A stretch of 64,000 nucleotides of DNA, taken from NCBI RefSeq assembly GCF_026153295.1, contig NZ_CP110617.1, positions 35,636 to 99,635 of the forward strand. Reading direction: 5' to 3'. Made by a program: the position numbers and the translations under genes. Positions 8,119 to 16,499 of this stretch are shown here, in pieces; position 1 is the stretch's first letter, and every line of letters begins with the position of its first letter. The DNA is from Rhodococcus antarcticus (GTDB lineage Bacteria > Actinomycetota > Actinomycetes > Mycobacteriales > Mycobacteriaceae). Below the pieces are notes generated by a model. That model was given only the letters and a program-made list of their open reading frames with translations. It did no database searches and was not told the origin of the DNA.

Positions 8119-10053
8119 TCAAGGCCTCGGTGGTCGGTCTCCGGCAGGGGCCAGTGGTGTCCCTGTGGTGCTGGTGGGTTGTAGGCACTGCGGTGGTAGG
8201 GGGAACCAGCGCAGTGCCTCGAAGTCCGGTGGAAGGCCGGTGGGTCCGTCGGGCACTTCCGCGGTCCGTGACGTCAGCAGGGTGCGGGCGTCGCGCACGT
8301 CATTGGCGAGGGCGTCCTCGCCGAGGGTCGCCCGGGCCGCCGGGTACCGCAGCTCACCGGTGTCGTCGTAGCGCACGTCATGCAGGCGCAGGATGGGTTG
8401 CCACGGGCCTGCGCGGTGGTGCCATAGTCCGGTGTGTGGGTCGAAGGTGTAGTCGGTGAGCAGCCGGTGGCCGTAGTGGGCCACCAGGTCGACCGCGTCG
8501 ATGAGGTAGTCCCGCACGGTGTCGGAGATGAAGTAGTTGAAGTTGAGGCGGGTCCAGCCGGGTTTGATGCCCTCGCAGCCGAGCCCGATCTCGTGCCGGA
8601 AGGCGTGGGAGTGCTGGGGGTCGATGGCCAGCAGGCGGTGGCCGTACGGTCCGGCGCAGGAGCAGCCACCGCGGGTCTGGATGCCGAACAGGTCGTTGAG
8701 CAGGGCAACGACGAAGTTGTGGTGCAGGTAGCGCCCGCCGCCGGCCCGCAGGCGGAAGGAGACGATGGACAGTCTCCGGGCCTGGGAGTGGCCGAGGATG
8801 TCGATGTCGGGGTTGCTCTGCCACCGTTGCAACGCGTGGCGCCACAGGCGCGTCTCTCGTTGCTCGATGAGGTCGGTGCCCACGGCGTCCTTGAGGGCGA
8901 ACACCAGCCCGGCGCGGATCGACTCGATGATCGCCGGGGTGCCGCCCTCCTCCCGGGCCACGGGGTCGTCGAGGTAGCGATGGCCCGTCGGGTCCACGAA
9001 CGCCACCGTGCCGCCACCAGGCGCGGTGGGCACGCTGTTGCCCACCAGCTCTCGGCGCACCACCAGGACCCCGGGGGTCTGCGGGCCACCGACGAACTTG
9101 TGCGGGGAGAGGAACACCGCGTCCTTGTGGTCGTCGGCCCCCAGGCCGCTGCTGCGCACCCGGATGGGGACGTAGGGCCCGGCGGCGGCGTAGTCCCAGA
9201 AGGACAGTGCGCCGTGCTTGTGGAGCAGGGCGGCGACCCGTTCGGTGTCGGTGAGCACACCGGTGACGTTCGATGCGGCGGAGAAGCTCCCGATGAGCAG
9301 CGGCCGGTCGGCGTACTCGGTGAGCCGTTCGGCCAGCTGAACCAGGTCGATGTGGCCGTCGGGGTCCTCGTCGATGACGATGACGTCGGCGATGGACTCC
9401 CGCCACGGCAGCTCGTTGGAGTGGTGCTCGTAGGGGCCCAGGAACACCACCGGACGCTGGTGTGCGGGGATCCGCTCACCCAACCGGTAGCGCTCGTCGA
9501 GGCCCGCGGGAAGGCGGAGCTCGAGGATGCCCACGAGCTTGTTGACCGCCGCGGTGGCCCCCGACCCGCAGAAGATCACCACGTCGTCCTCAGTGCCCCC
9601 GACCGCGTCGTGGATGAGCCGCCGGGCGTCCTCCCGCAGCTGCGAGGTCTGCAGCCCGGTGCCGGAGCTCTCGGTGTGGGTGTTGGCGTACCGCGGGAGC
9701 ACCTGGTGGCGCAGGAAGTCCTCCAGGAAGTCCAGTGACCGCCCCGAGGCGGTGTAGTCGGCGTACACGATCTGACGCCGGCCATAGGGACCGTCCACCA
9801 CCTCACCCTCACCCAGGACCCCACCCCGGATTCGCTCCACCAACGGTGAGCTCGGTGCCGGACCCGAGCAAGAGGTGCCCCCTGACCGCAGCCCGAGCCC
9901 CGCCGCACCGTCGTCGGTGGCGTACGGGCCCCGGCCCCAAGTTGGGTCAGAGACGACGGTGGTGTCCACCTCGGCGTTGGTCAGATCGGCGGGTGGAGCA
10001 GTCCAAGCCCCGGCGGGTGCGGTGAGGGCGGAATCTTGTCTGGGCGTCGCCAT
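8119..10053 (-). CDS. Class V aminotransferase-fold PLP enzyme (cysteine desulfurase-like)
   Basis: This 644-residue protein has a PLP-binding lysine in the SPHKFVGGPQTPG segment near residue 319, the N-terminal YADYTASGRSLDFLE and NTHTESSGTG segments, and a cysteine-containing loop, RGGCSCAGPYGHRL, near residue 462. These place it with the aminotransferase class V enzymes related to SufS/NifS cysteine desulfurases. The chain is longer than SufS (about 410), with roughly 75 extra residues at the N-terminus and 90 at the C-terminus. Such long forms are known in actinobacteria without an assigned reaction. It stands alone on the minus strand. Sulfur mobilisation would suit the sulfur genes elsewhere, but this is inference. 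Confidence 0.75.
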   Translation of the reverse strand: MATPRQDSALTAPAGAWTAPPADLTNAEVDTTVVSDPTWGRGPYATDDGAAGLGLRSGGTSCSGPAPSSPLVERIRGGVLGEGEVVDGPYGRRQIVYADYTASGRSLDFLEDFLRHQVLPRYANTHTESSGTGLQTSQLREDARRLIHDAVGGTEDDVVIFCGSGATAAVNKLVGILELRLPAGLDERYRLGERIPAHQRPVVFLGPYEHHSNELPWRESIADVIVIDEDPDGHIDLVQLAERLTEYADRPLLIGSFSAASNVTGVLTDTERVAALLHKHGALSFWDYAAAGPYVPIRVRSSGLGADDHKDAVFLSPHKFVGGPQTPGVLVVRRELVGNSVPTAPGGGTVAFVDPTGHRYLDDPVAREEGGTPAIIESIRAGLVFALKDAVGTDLIEQRETRLWRHALQRWQSNPDIDILGHSQARRLSIVSFRLRAGGGRYLHHNFVVALLNDLFGIQTRGGCSCAGPYGHRLLAIDPQHSHAFRHEIGLGCEGIKPGWTRLNFNYFISDTVRDYLIDAVDLVAHYGHRLLTDYTFDPHTGLWHHRAGPWQPILRLHDVRYDDTGELRYPAARATLGEDALANDVRDARTLLTSRTAEVPDGPTGLPPDFEALRWFPLPPQCLQPTSTTGTPLAPAGDRPPRP

Positions 10054-10185
10054 GGTTCAAGCCTGCCCCCGGTGGGGTTCGAGCAGCAGGGACCAACGAC
10101 ACCCACCACAGGGGTCGTGCGAACCACGCAGGGTGGGGATCCTTGGGCCCGCTGCGCGGGGTGGTCGGCGACCAGACCCGGTGTC

Positions 10186-10320
10186 ATGACCAGGACAGTG
10201 CGAGACCAGGCCGTGGTGGTAGGCGTCGACGGATCGGAGAGCGCGGACCGGGCGGTGCGGTGGGGTGCTACCGAGGCGGCTCGCCACCACGTGGGTCTGC
10301 TTACGGTGGACATCAGCTGA
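10186..10320 (+). pseudogene. Universal stress protein, N-terminal stub
   Basis: The 44-residue frame starting at ATG 10186 reads VVVGVDGSESADRAVRWGATEAA, the nucleotide-binding start of a UspA-type protein that is normally about 140-290 residues long. It stops at 10320, inside the 3' end of the oppositely oriented cupredoxin gene. The rest of the domain is absent, so this is a truncated remnant marking a recombination junction. Confidence 0.7.
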
Positions 10321-10981
10321 CGTCGAGCTCCTGGTGCATGCCGTCGCTGTAGTGGTTGGCGAGGTTGCACACCATCTCGTAGTGGCCGGCGGGCAAGGTG
10401 ACGTTGACCCAGGACGCGCTGCCGGAGGTGATGCCGTCACCGGCACCGTTCCCGCAGCTGGTGGAGGCTTCGCCGAGCGCGCCGTCCTCGGTGACCTTGC
10501 CGTCAGCACCGACGGTGCGTTGACCCGCACCCGCCCCGGCGTCCAACGGCAAGATGATGAGTTCGTGGGTGCGCCAGCCCCGGTTGTCCACGACGAAGCT
10601 GACCTGCCCGGCCGGCACGCTCACCGGGGTGGCCTGCAGCATCATCTGCGCACCCGCTGGCGCGGTCCCGCCCATCGTGGTGTTCATCCCCATGTCGCCC
10701 AGGGTCACGGTGACGGTGCTGCCAGGAAGCGATGTCGGCCGCGACGAGCACGAGGCTGCAGAGGACTGGTAACCCCCACCGCCCATGCCGCCGCCGCCCG
10801 AGCCCCCACCGCCCATGCCGCCGCCGCCCGAGCCCCCACTGCTCGTGTCGCTGCCAGCGCCGCCCATCAGGGAGCTGCCCGATCCCTGCGAGGGACTCGA
10901 GCAGCCCGTGAGAACAACTCCACCCACCACCGCGACCACGACAGACGTCCTCACCCGGCGCCAAGACCACAGTCCATCCAT
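10313..10981 (-). CDS. Cupredoxin-domain lipoprotein
   Basis: This 222-residue exported lipoprotein has a positively charged start, a hydrophobic stretch and the lipobox LTGC with Cys27 as the lipid anchor. A Gly/Ser/Met-rich linker (residues 30-72), with two tandem copies of a GGSGGGGMGG-type unit, leads to a cupredoxin-like domain. The likely type 1 copper ligands are the His in RTHELII and the Cys, His and Met of the closing VCNLANHYSDGMH segment. It probably binds copper at the outer face of the membrane and may pass electrons or buffer copper with the multicopper oxidases nearby. Its 3' end overlaps the stress-protein stub by 8 bases. Confidence 0.8.
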   Translation of the reverse strand: MDGLWSWRRVRTSVVVAVVGGVVLTGCSSPSQGSGSSLMGGAGSDTSSGGSGGGGMGGGGSGGGGMGGGGYQSSAASCSSRPTSLPGSTVTVTLGDMGMNTTMGGTAPAGAQMMLQATPVSVPAGQVSFVVDNRGWRTHELIILPLDAGAGAGQRTVGADGKVTEDGALGEASTSCGNGAGDGITSGSASWVNVTLPAGHYEMVCNLANHYSDGMHQELDVS

Positions 10982-10990
10982 GGCTCCACC

Positions 10991-11197
10991 TCACCGGGGC
11001 ATGCGCATCACCGGAAGAGACGGAGGTCCCGGCGACCCGCGACCAACGGTCCCTCCAGGGTTTACCTGCCAGTCCACAACCCGGGCTCGGGTACTGAGCG
11101 CGAGATCACCGTCGGAGCCCAGGTCCCCTACGTGCGCCTTCCGCGCGAGGTGGACCTCGTTCGCGAGGTCAGGCTCGTGCTGCAGCTTGAGCACCAC
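10991..11197 (-). CDS. Small protein with degenerate HELD-type motif (doubtful)
   Basis: This 68-residue frame begins with LKLQHEPDLANEVHLARKA, which resembles the LLELEHELDVANDSHPAR motif of the small protein at 11789-11950 and of the regulator at 42535-43413. The remainder has no recognisable feature. It overlaps the tail of the DUF2892 frame. It may be a decayed copy rather than a working gene. Confidence 0.3.
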   Translation of the reverse strand: MVLKLQHEPDLANEVHLARKAHVGDLGSDGDLALSTRARVVDWQVNPGGTVGRGSPGPPSLPVMRMPR

Positions 11198-11397
11198 CTC
11201 AACATCCCGAGGTGTCCGCGAGACGATGGGCGGCGGCGTAGGCGCTCGAGGACGTAGGACGCCGGGCAGCTACCGGTGGCCACCAGCAGAAGCTGGTTGA
11301 CCTCCACGAGGCCGGCGACCACGAGGAACCGCGGGCTGACGGTCGCGGCCAGTACGGCGGTTCCCAGCGTGACCGTCCCCGCCATCGCGAGCGGCAT
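11128..11397 (-). CDS. DUF2892 (YgaP-like) inner membrane protein
   Basis: The first 55 residues match the DUF2892 membrane family: TLGTAVLAATVSPRFLVVAG, then LVEVNQLLLVATGSCPASY, with the conserved Cys-Pro after the second helix. DUF2892 domains occur alone or fused to rhodanese in sulfide-responsive loci such as ygaP. The usual N-terminal segment is missing in this frame, and the tail after residue 58 looks unrelated and overlaps another frame. A 5' truncation or frameshift is therefore likely, and the gene may not work. Confidence 0.5.
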   Translation of the reverse strand: MPLAMAGTVTLGTAVLAATVSPRFLVVAGLVEVNQLLLVATGSCPASYVLERLRRRPSSRGHLGMLRWCSSCSTSLTSRTRSTSRGRRT

Positions 11398-11788
11398 GCA
11401 AGTGGTGGGCTATCCGGCGGTGGTGCTGCACCGCGTGGTCGGGGGTCTCCTGGTGGTGGCATTTCAGCGGTGTGCCGCGACAGGCACCCACAAACTCCCC
11501 ATGCGGTACGTCGGTGGGGCTGTACCCCATGGGTTGGGGGTGTTGGCCGTGCGGTCGTCGGTGCTGTCGGGTCCCGACCAGGGGTGCACCCCGCCGTGTG
11601 GTCGCGCCTCGTCACCAGGACGCACGAGAACGTCCACCGGTGTAGTCGGTGGGCGGCGACCCTCCGTCACGTCGGGTGCCGCACGGCGGTAGCGGGGATG
11701 GACGGGTCGTACTGTCTCCGACGGCCGAGAGGAGTGCGCATGCTCACCCCCTGCTTCCGCACCCCACTTCAGCGCACTTGAGCGGGGC
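11398..11788. other. Intergenic stretch upstream of DUF2892
   Basis: No gene is recognised. A weak CsoR/CstR-type box, GTACCC-CAT-GGGTTG, lies at about 11522-11536, a poorer match than the operators near 12.8 kb. Confidence 0.35.
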
Positions 11789-11950
11789 TCAGCTCCGGGA
11801 GGGGCGGGCGGGGTCGGGGGTGGCTTCCCGCACCGCCCACGTGTTGGGCCGTGCTGGGTGGGAGTCATTGGCGACGTCGAGCTCGTGCTCGAGCTCGAGC
11901 AGGGTCTCGACGCGGCTGGGGGGCGGTGGGTCGTTCGTGGGTGTTGGCAT
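11789..11950 (-). CDS. Small protein with HELDxANDxHPAR motif
   Basis: The 53-residue protein starts at ATG 11950, chosen because an AGGAGGGACC ribosome site sits directly before it. The core, LLELEHELDVANDSHPAR, is shared with the N-terminus of the HTH-PPOX regulator at 42535-43413 and, degenerately, with 10991-11197. Family function is unknown. It lies next to a DUF302 gene, as does the regulator copy, so the motif is linked to the duplicated DUF302/multicopper oxidase modules. Confidence 0.55.
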   Translation of the reverse strand: MPTPTNDPPPPSRVETLLELEHELDVANDSHPARPNTWAVREATPDPARPSRS

Positions 11951-12049
11951 GGTCCCTCCTTGCGGGGTCGGATCGGGTTCCACGGTGCTCGTGTGGCCGC
12001 CCCGGGGCCAGGGTCGTTGGACCTCGTCCGGCCTGCGGGGTGGGGCTGG

Positions 12050-12442
12050 TCAGCCGGCGAGGGTGGCGAGGGCGGCGTCGAGGCGGGTGGTGGCCTCGTC
12101 GGCGAGGGCGGCCATCGCGGGCAGGTCAGTGACCGAGGCCATCAGCTGCGGGTCGAGGAAGGAGACGATGGAGCCCTCCCCGTCCCCGCGGACGACCACG
12201 TTGCAGGGCAGCAGGACCCCGGTGGAGCGGTCGGCGTCGATGGCCTGTTCGGCCAGCGCCGGGTTGCAGGCGCCGAGGATGACGTAGGGCTCCATGTTCT
12301 TGTCCCGCTTGGCCTTCATGGTGGCCTGCACGTCGATCTCAGTGAGGATCCCGAAGCCCTGCTCGGCGAGGGCGGTGGTGGTGGCGGCGACGGCCTCGGC
12401 GAACGGGAGCTCGACGGAGACGCTGTTCTGGTAGCTGGTCAC
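12050..12442 (-). CDS. DUF302 domain protein (copy 1)
   Basis: This 130-residue protein has the DUF302 pattern: an N-terminal strand region, FGILTEIDVQATMKAKRD, then ILGACNPALAEQAI and LLPCNVVVRGD, with two conserved cysteines. DUF302 proteins are found in metal and sulfur stress loci, and their molecular role is unproven. A second copy lies at 43547-43939 and is identical over most of the core. It follows the CsoR-family regulator gene on the same strand with a 40-base gap, so both are probably transcribed together and self-repressed. Confidence 0.85.
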   Translation of the reverse strand: MTSYQNSVSVELPFAEAVAATTTALAEQGFGILTEIDVQATMKAKRDKNMEPYVILGACNPALAEQAIDADRSTGVLLPCNVVVRGDGEGSIVSFLDPQLMASVTDLPAMAALADEATTRLDAALATLAG

Positions 12443-12482
12443 GGTGGGCCTCTCGGTGTGGTGGGCGTGCTCGGGTTCGTGC

Positions 12483-12773
12483 TCAGGCGAGGGAGAGGAA
12501 GAGGCGCTCGAGCTCGGCCTGGTCGACGGCGCGGGTGCCCACGTCCTCGAGCAGGCACTGCTCCAGACCCGTCGCGATGATCTTGAACCCCGCCTTGTCC
12601 AGGGCCTTGGAGGCCGCGGCGAGCTGGGTGACCACCTTGGAGCAGTCCTGACCCTCCTCGATCATGCGGATCACCCCGCCGACCTGACCCTGGACCCGCT
12701 TCAGGCGGGCCAGCACATCGGTCAGCTGGTCGGTGTCGATGTCCACGGTCCGCTCCGTCCCTGGTACCCCCAT
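12483..12773 (-). CDS. CsoR-family repressor, CstR-like (lacks the Cu-ligand His)
   Basis: This 96-residue all-helical repressor has the family core VLARLKRVQGQVGGVIRMIEEG. The first cysteine sits in DCSKVV and the second in LEQCLLED, with 29 residues between them exactly as in copper sensor CsoR. The position four residues before the second cysteine, His in Cu(I)-binding CsoR, is Gly here. The Cys-x-Cys pair without His is the pattern of CstR persulfide sensors, so a sulfur-sensing role is favoured over copper. The ATG at 12773 has a GAGAGG site 5 bases upstream and lies inside an operator palindrome; a GTG at 12746 is an alternative start. It is divergent from the MMPL gene. Confidence 0.8.
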   Translation of the reverse strand: MGVPGTERTVDIDTDQLTDVLARLKRVQGQVGGVIRMIEEGQDCSKVVTQLAAASKALDKAGFKIIATGLEQCLLEDVGTRAVDQAELERLFLSLA

Positions 12774-12780
12774 GGGTACC
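12763..12780. promoter_or_regulatory. CsoR/CstR-type operator, GGTACCC-N4-GGGTACC
   Basis: A perfect 7-base inverted repeat with a 4-base spacer covers the start codon of the repressor gene. C/G tracts flanked by TA are typical of CsoR-family operators, so this is probably an autorepression site. Confidence 0.7.
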
Positions 12781-12829
12781 TCTCCACGCGACTGTAGCGC
12801 TAGGGCCGGAGGTCCTGTTCCTGCGAACC

Positions 12830-12847
12830 GGTACCCCCCAGGGTACT
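12830..12847. promoter_or_regulatory. CsoR/CstR-type operator upstream of MMPL gene
   Basis: GGTACCC-CCCA-GGGTACT repeats the first operator with one mismatch and lies 59 bases before the MMPL start. A third, half-degenerate copy follows at about 12866-12884. The divergent repressor and exporter genes are thus probably controlled together. Confidence 0.65.
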
Positions 12848-12905
12848 GCTACGTTTGACGGCAGCGGGTACCCCCACCCGTATCCCGATCGTGGAGGAGA
12901 ACGTC

Positions 12906-15080
12906 GTGAGCAGCGCAACCACCCTGGTGACGGACCCGTCGCCCGGCCCCGATCCGTCGGGGCCGGGCGTGCGCACCGAGGGTGTGCTGGCCCGGCTCGG
13001 GCGGACCATGGCGCTGCGGGCGCGGTGGGTGTTCAGCGTGTGGCTGATCGCCCTGGTGGCGCTGGGTGCGCTGGCCCCGTCGGTGTTCAGCTCGCTGGCG
13101 GGGGCGGGGTGGCAGGCGAACGGTTCGGAGTCCGTCGCCGTGCGGGAGCTGGCCCAGGCCCACTTTGGTGGGGCGTCCTCGGCCGCCGTGCAGCTGGTGG
13201 TGCACTCCGACACCGCAGTGGTGACCGACCCGGCCGTGCAGGACGTGCTGACCCGGGCGACGGCGGTGTTCGCCGCCGACCCCCGCTTCGGGCAGGTCGT
13301 TGCGCCGCAGCCCGGGGCCACGATCTCCGCCGACGGTCACACCGGGATCCTGATGGCCGGGGCCACGGGCACCACCGACGACATGGTGAAGGCCGTCGAC
13401 GACGTGAAGGACCGCCTCACCGCACTGTCGGGCAACGGGATCGACGTCTACCCCACGGGCGCCTCCGCACTGTGGTCGGACTTCAACGCCGCCAACCACG
13501 ACGCGATGATCACCGCAGAGCTGTTCTCCTGGCCGGTGACCCTGGCGATCATGGTGGTCGCCTTCGGCTCCCTGGTGGCCGCGGGCCTGCCGCTGCTGCT
13601 CACCCTGGCCGGGCTCGTCGCCTCCGCCGGTGGGCTGGTGCTGCTCAACACCGTCACCCCGATCTCGGTGTGGGCGATGAACTTCGCGATGATGTTCGCC
13701 CTCGCCCTGGGCATCGACTACGCCCTGTTCCTGGTGGCCCGCTTCCGCGACGCCCTGAGCCGCTCCGGCGACCGGGAGCAGGCCGTGGCCGAGACGATGG
13801 ACACCGCGGGCAAGGCCGTCGTGCTCTCCGGGCTCACCGTGCTGGTCAGCCTCTCGGCCGTGCTGCTCGTGCCCGCCCCGGCCGTCCGGACCATGGCCGT
13901 CGGCATCATGCTCGCAGTCGCCTTCGTGCTGCTGGCGACGCTGACGCTGCTCCCGGCCGCCCTGGGTCGGCTGGGGGAGAAGGTCAACGCCGGGTCCCTG
14001 CCGCACGCCCGCCGTCAGGTCCACCGCTCCCCGCGGTTCGCCTCCTGGGGCCGGCTGCTGCACGCCCACCCGTGGCCCTTCGCCCTCGGCGCGCTCGGGG
14101 TCCTCGTCGCCCTGACCGTCCCGGTGTTCGGCCTCAAGGTCGCCATGCCCTCGATCCAGGTGGTGCCCGCGGACTCCGCGGTCCGCCAGGGCTACGACCT
14201 CGTCCAGGCCGGCTTCGGCCAGGGGGCACCCGGCCAGCTGCAGATCATCGCCCCCGCCACCCAGGCCGACGCCGTCGCGGCGGCCGCACGGGCGGTCCCG
14301 GGCATCGCGATGGTCGGCCCCGCCCAGGCCGCACAGGACGGGTCCGGGCTCGTGCTGCTCTCCGCAGTCCCCAACGTCGACCCCTCCGCCCCCGCCATGG
14401 GGGGCATCCTCGACCAGCTCAGGGCCGACCTGCCCACCGATGCGCTGGTCGGTGGGGCGCCGGCGGAGAACCTCGACCTGCAGTCCGCCCTGAACACCTA
14501 CCTGCCGATCGTGGTCACCGTGATCCTCGTGCTCGGGTTCCTGCTGCTGCTCGTGGCCCTGCAGGCCCCCCTGATCGCCCTGCTGGGCACCCTGGTCAGC
14601 CTGCTCTCCACCGGTGCCGCGTTCGGCGTCGCCAAGCTCGTGTTCCAGGACGGGCACGGTTCCGGGCTGCTCGGGTTCACCCCGCAGGGCTTCCTCGACG
14701 GCTGGGGCCCGGTGTTCTTCTTCGCGATGATCTTCGCGATCGCCATGGACTACACCGTGTTCCTGCTCTCCACCGCCAAGGAGCACTACGAGCGCACCGG
14801 GGACCCCGAGGTCGCCGGAGTCGACGGGCTCGCCCACTCCGGGCGGGTCATCCTCGCCGCCGCCGCCGTGATGGTCGCGGTGTTCTTCTCCTTCGCCCTG
14901 GCCGACCCGCTGCCCCCCAAGGAGATGGGCGTCATCCTCGGCGTCGCCGTCCTGCTCGACGCCGGACTCGTCCGGCTCATCCTGCTGCCGGTGCTGCTGC
15001 GCCTGACCGGGCACGCCGCCTGGTGGTCCCCGCCCTGGCTGCGCCGCGTCCTGCCCACCATCCGCTTCTCCCACACCTGA
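12906..15080 (+). CDS. MMPL family transporter
   Basis: This 724-residue RND-type membrane protein has two halves, each with one helix, a large extracytoplasmic loop and a five-helix bundle. The MMPL motif ALGIDYALFLVARFRDAL is near residue 280 and its second-half counterpart AIAMDYTVFLLSTAKEHYE near residue 615. Family members export lipids, siderophores or toxic compounds using the proton gradient. Divergence from a CsoR/CstR-like repressor with operators between suggests stress-induced export, substrate unknown. The GTG at 12906 follows a GGAGGAGAACGTC ribosome site. Confidence 0.85.
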   Translation: MSSATTLVTDPSPGPDPSGPGVRTEGVLARLGRTMALRARWVFSVWLIALVALGALAPSVFSSLAGAGWQANGSESVAVRELAQAHFGGASSAAVQLVVHSDTAVVTDPAVQDVLTRATAVFAADPRFGQVVAPQPGATISADGHTGILMAGATGTTDDMVKAVDDVKDRLTALSGNGIDVYPTGASALWSDFNAANHDAMITAELFSWPVTLAIMVVAFGSLVAAGLPLLLTLAGLVASAGGLVLLNTVTPISVWAMNFAMMFALALGIDYALFLVARFRDALSRSGDREQAVAETMDTAGKAVVLSGLTVLVSLSAVLLVPAPAVRTMAVGIMLAVAFVLLATLTLLPAALGRLGEKVNAGSLPHARRQVHRSPRFASWGRLLHAHPWPFALGALGVLVALTVPVFGLKVAMPSIQVVPADSAVRQGYDLVQAGFGQGAPGQLQIIAPATQADAVAAAARAVPGIAMVGPAQAAQDGSGLVLLSAVPNVDPSAPAMGGILDQLRADLPTDALVGGAPAENLDLQSALNTYLPIVVTVILVLGFLLLLVALQAPLIALLGTLVSLLSTGAAFGVAKLVFQDGHGSGLLGFTPQGFLDGWGPVFFFAMIFAIAMDYTVFLLSTAKEHYERTGDPEVAGVDGLAHSGRVILAAAAVMVAVFFSFALADPLPPKEMGVILGVAVLLDAGLVRLILLPVLLRLTGHAAWWSPPWLRRVLPTIRFSHT

Positions 15081-15101
15081 ACCCACGAGAGGACCACCAC
15101 C

Positions 15102-15266
15102 ATGTGCCGAGCAACCCCCTGCACGACGTGCGGCAAGACCACCTGGGCCGGCTGCGGCCAACACGTCGACACCGTCATGGCCCGCGTCCCGGCCGCGCAA
15201 CGCTGCACCTGCGACCGCACCACCCCGGCACCGTCACTGCTGCGCCGGTGGCTCACCCGAGGCTGA
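15102..15266 (+). CDS. Small cysteine-rich protein
   Basis: This 54-residue protein starts MCRATPCTTCGKTTWAGCGQ and has six cysteines, including CxxC and a CGQHV segment, then a short basic tail. Tiny proteins of this pattern are widespread in actinobacteria and annotated as hypothetical; a metal-binding or thiol role is plausible from the cysteines alone. The start has a GAGAGG site, and the gene lies 21 bases after the MMPL stop, so it is likely cotranscribed. Confidence 0.7.
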   Translation: MCRATPCTTCGKTTWAGCGQHVDTVMARVPAAQRCTCDRTTPAPSLLRRWLTRG

Positions 15267-15589
15267 GCAGCCGGCCAGCCGGTGGGCGAGGTCCCCGACG
15301 CCGCGCGGCGGCGGCCTCGCCGAGCTCACCTCCTCATGACCAGCAGATGCTGGTACCGCAGCACCAGGATCCGCCCGCCGCCGGGGCCTGAGACCCCGTT
15401 CCTGGGGTTCTGGTCCCCGGCGTCGTGTGGCCGCCGCCGAGAGTGCTCGCAGCGGTCCCCGTGCTGGGTCGCGGGTCGGATGGCCGCGGTGGGTGGGACG
15501 TTGGGCCCTGCCCCGGGGAGGTGGCTGTCCGACACGGTGGGAAGGGCAGGGAGCGCCGAGGGCGTGCCCTGAACGCGAGGAGGTTAGGG
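15267..15589. other. Intergenic stretch before SHOCT gene
   Basis: No gene is recognised. A small ACCCC/GGGGT stem near 15390-15410 could be a weak terminator; no clear promoter was identified. Confidence 0.3.
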
Positions 15590-15850
15590 ATGTTCTGGTA
15601 CGGCAACGACGGTGGTTACGGCGGCGGTGGGGGTGTCGTGGTCATGGTGGTGGGCATGCTGCTGTTCTGGGGGCTGGTGATCGCCGGCATCGCTCTGCTC
15701 CTGCGGCGCCCGCACCGGGAAGCGGGCGGGATGGTCCCCGCCCACCGCAGCGCCCAGCAGGTCCTCGCTGAGCGGTTCGCCCGCGGCGAGATCGACGAGG
15801 GTGAGTTCACCGCCCGCCTGTCCGCCCTTCACGGCCCGAAGAAGCTCTGA
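15590..15850 (+). CDS. SHOCT domain membrane protein (copy A)
   Basis: This 86-residue protein starts MFWYGNDGGYGGGGG, has one membrane helix at about residues 18-40 and ends in a SHOCT domain with the pattern LAERFARGEIDEGEFTARL. SHOCT is a short C-terminal helical hairpin of uncertain role, found on many small membrane proteins. A near-identical relative lies at 45734-46006 next to the second multicopper oxidase. The start has a GCGAGGAGG site. Confidence 0.8.
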   Translation: MFWYGNDGGYGGGGGVVVMVVGMLLFWGLVIAGIALLLRRPHREAGGMVPAHRSAQQVLAERFARGEIDEGEFTARLSALHGPKKL

Positions 15851-15958
15851 CCGCGTGCACCCGGCGCTCTGATCGACCGGCCCCGGCAAGGTCCGCCTCG
15901 CGCAGGCCGTCCGATCGAACACCCAGGGCCTCGTGGCCCTGCCACAGACAGGAACACG

Positions 15959-16456
15959 ATGCTCGGAGCTGGTCGCACTGCCGCCACCAACATGGACAAG
16001 CAGGGCTTTGGGGACCTCGACGCAGCAGCCAAGTCCCGCTACGCGGTGCCGCTGCGCTTCACGCCCGCGCTCGGCACGGCCCTGATCGTGGTCGGCCTGG
16101 TGTTGCAGTCCCCGCTCTGGCTGGCCGCTGTCGCGGTGATAGCCCTGAGCGGTGTCCTGCTGCCCGAGGCCATGGTCCTCGACCTCGTCTACAACCACGG
16201 CGTCCGGCACCTGTTCGGCGGCCCAGCACTACCCCCGACACCACCACCACGACGGTTCTCCTACGCCCTGTCCGCCACCCTGCTGGCTGGTTCGGCGCTC
16301 GCCTTCACCCTTGGCCTCCCGGCGTGGGGATACCTCCTCGGAGGCGCCGTCGCCGTCGGCGGCACGATCCTCACCCTCACGCTGTGGTGCCTCGGATCGT
16401 GGATCTACCGGCTGATCCCCGGACGCACACCAGCAACCACCACGAACCCGAGGTAG
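15959..16456 (+). CDS. DUF4395 membrane protein
   Basis: This 165-residue protein has four predicted helices: residues about 38-52, 54-70, 103-118 and 120-145. The closing LGLPAWGYLLGGAVAVGG and LWCLGSWIYRL segments fit DUF4395, whose members have a conserved Cys in the last helix and often sit beside rhodaneses or thioredoxin-like genes. Its presence fits the sulfur/thiol theme. A later ATG at 15992 is an alternative start. Confidence 0.6.
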   Translation: MLGAGRTAATNMDKQGFGDLDAAAKSRYAVPLRFTPALGTALIVVGLVLQSPLWLAAVAVIALSGVLLPEAMVLDLVYNHGVRHLFGGPALPPTPPPRRFSYALSATLLAGSALAFTLGLPAWGYLLGGAVAVGGTILTLTLWCLGSWIYRLIPGRTPATTTNPR

Positions 16457-16499
16457 CCGCACACGCCGGCAACGACACCACCTCGACGACTGGACGACT

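Noticed and set aside
8434..9738. Plus-strand open frame of 434 residues
   Set aside because: Exact antisense of the class V aminotransferase with its PLP motif; no recognisable domain.
11076..11095. CCACAACCCGGGCTCGG as a sixth recombination site
   Set aside because: Only the left arm partly matches; the right arm does not resemble CGAATRTG and there is no nearby cassette order.
12849..15200. Minus-strand open frame of 783 residues
   Set aside because: Antisense of the MMPL transporter; low-complexity Gly/Asp/His composition.
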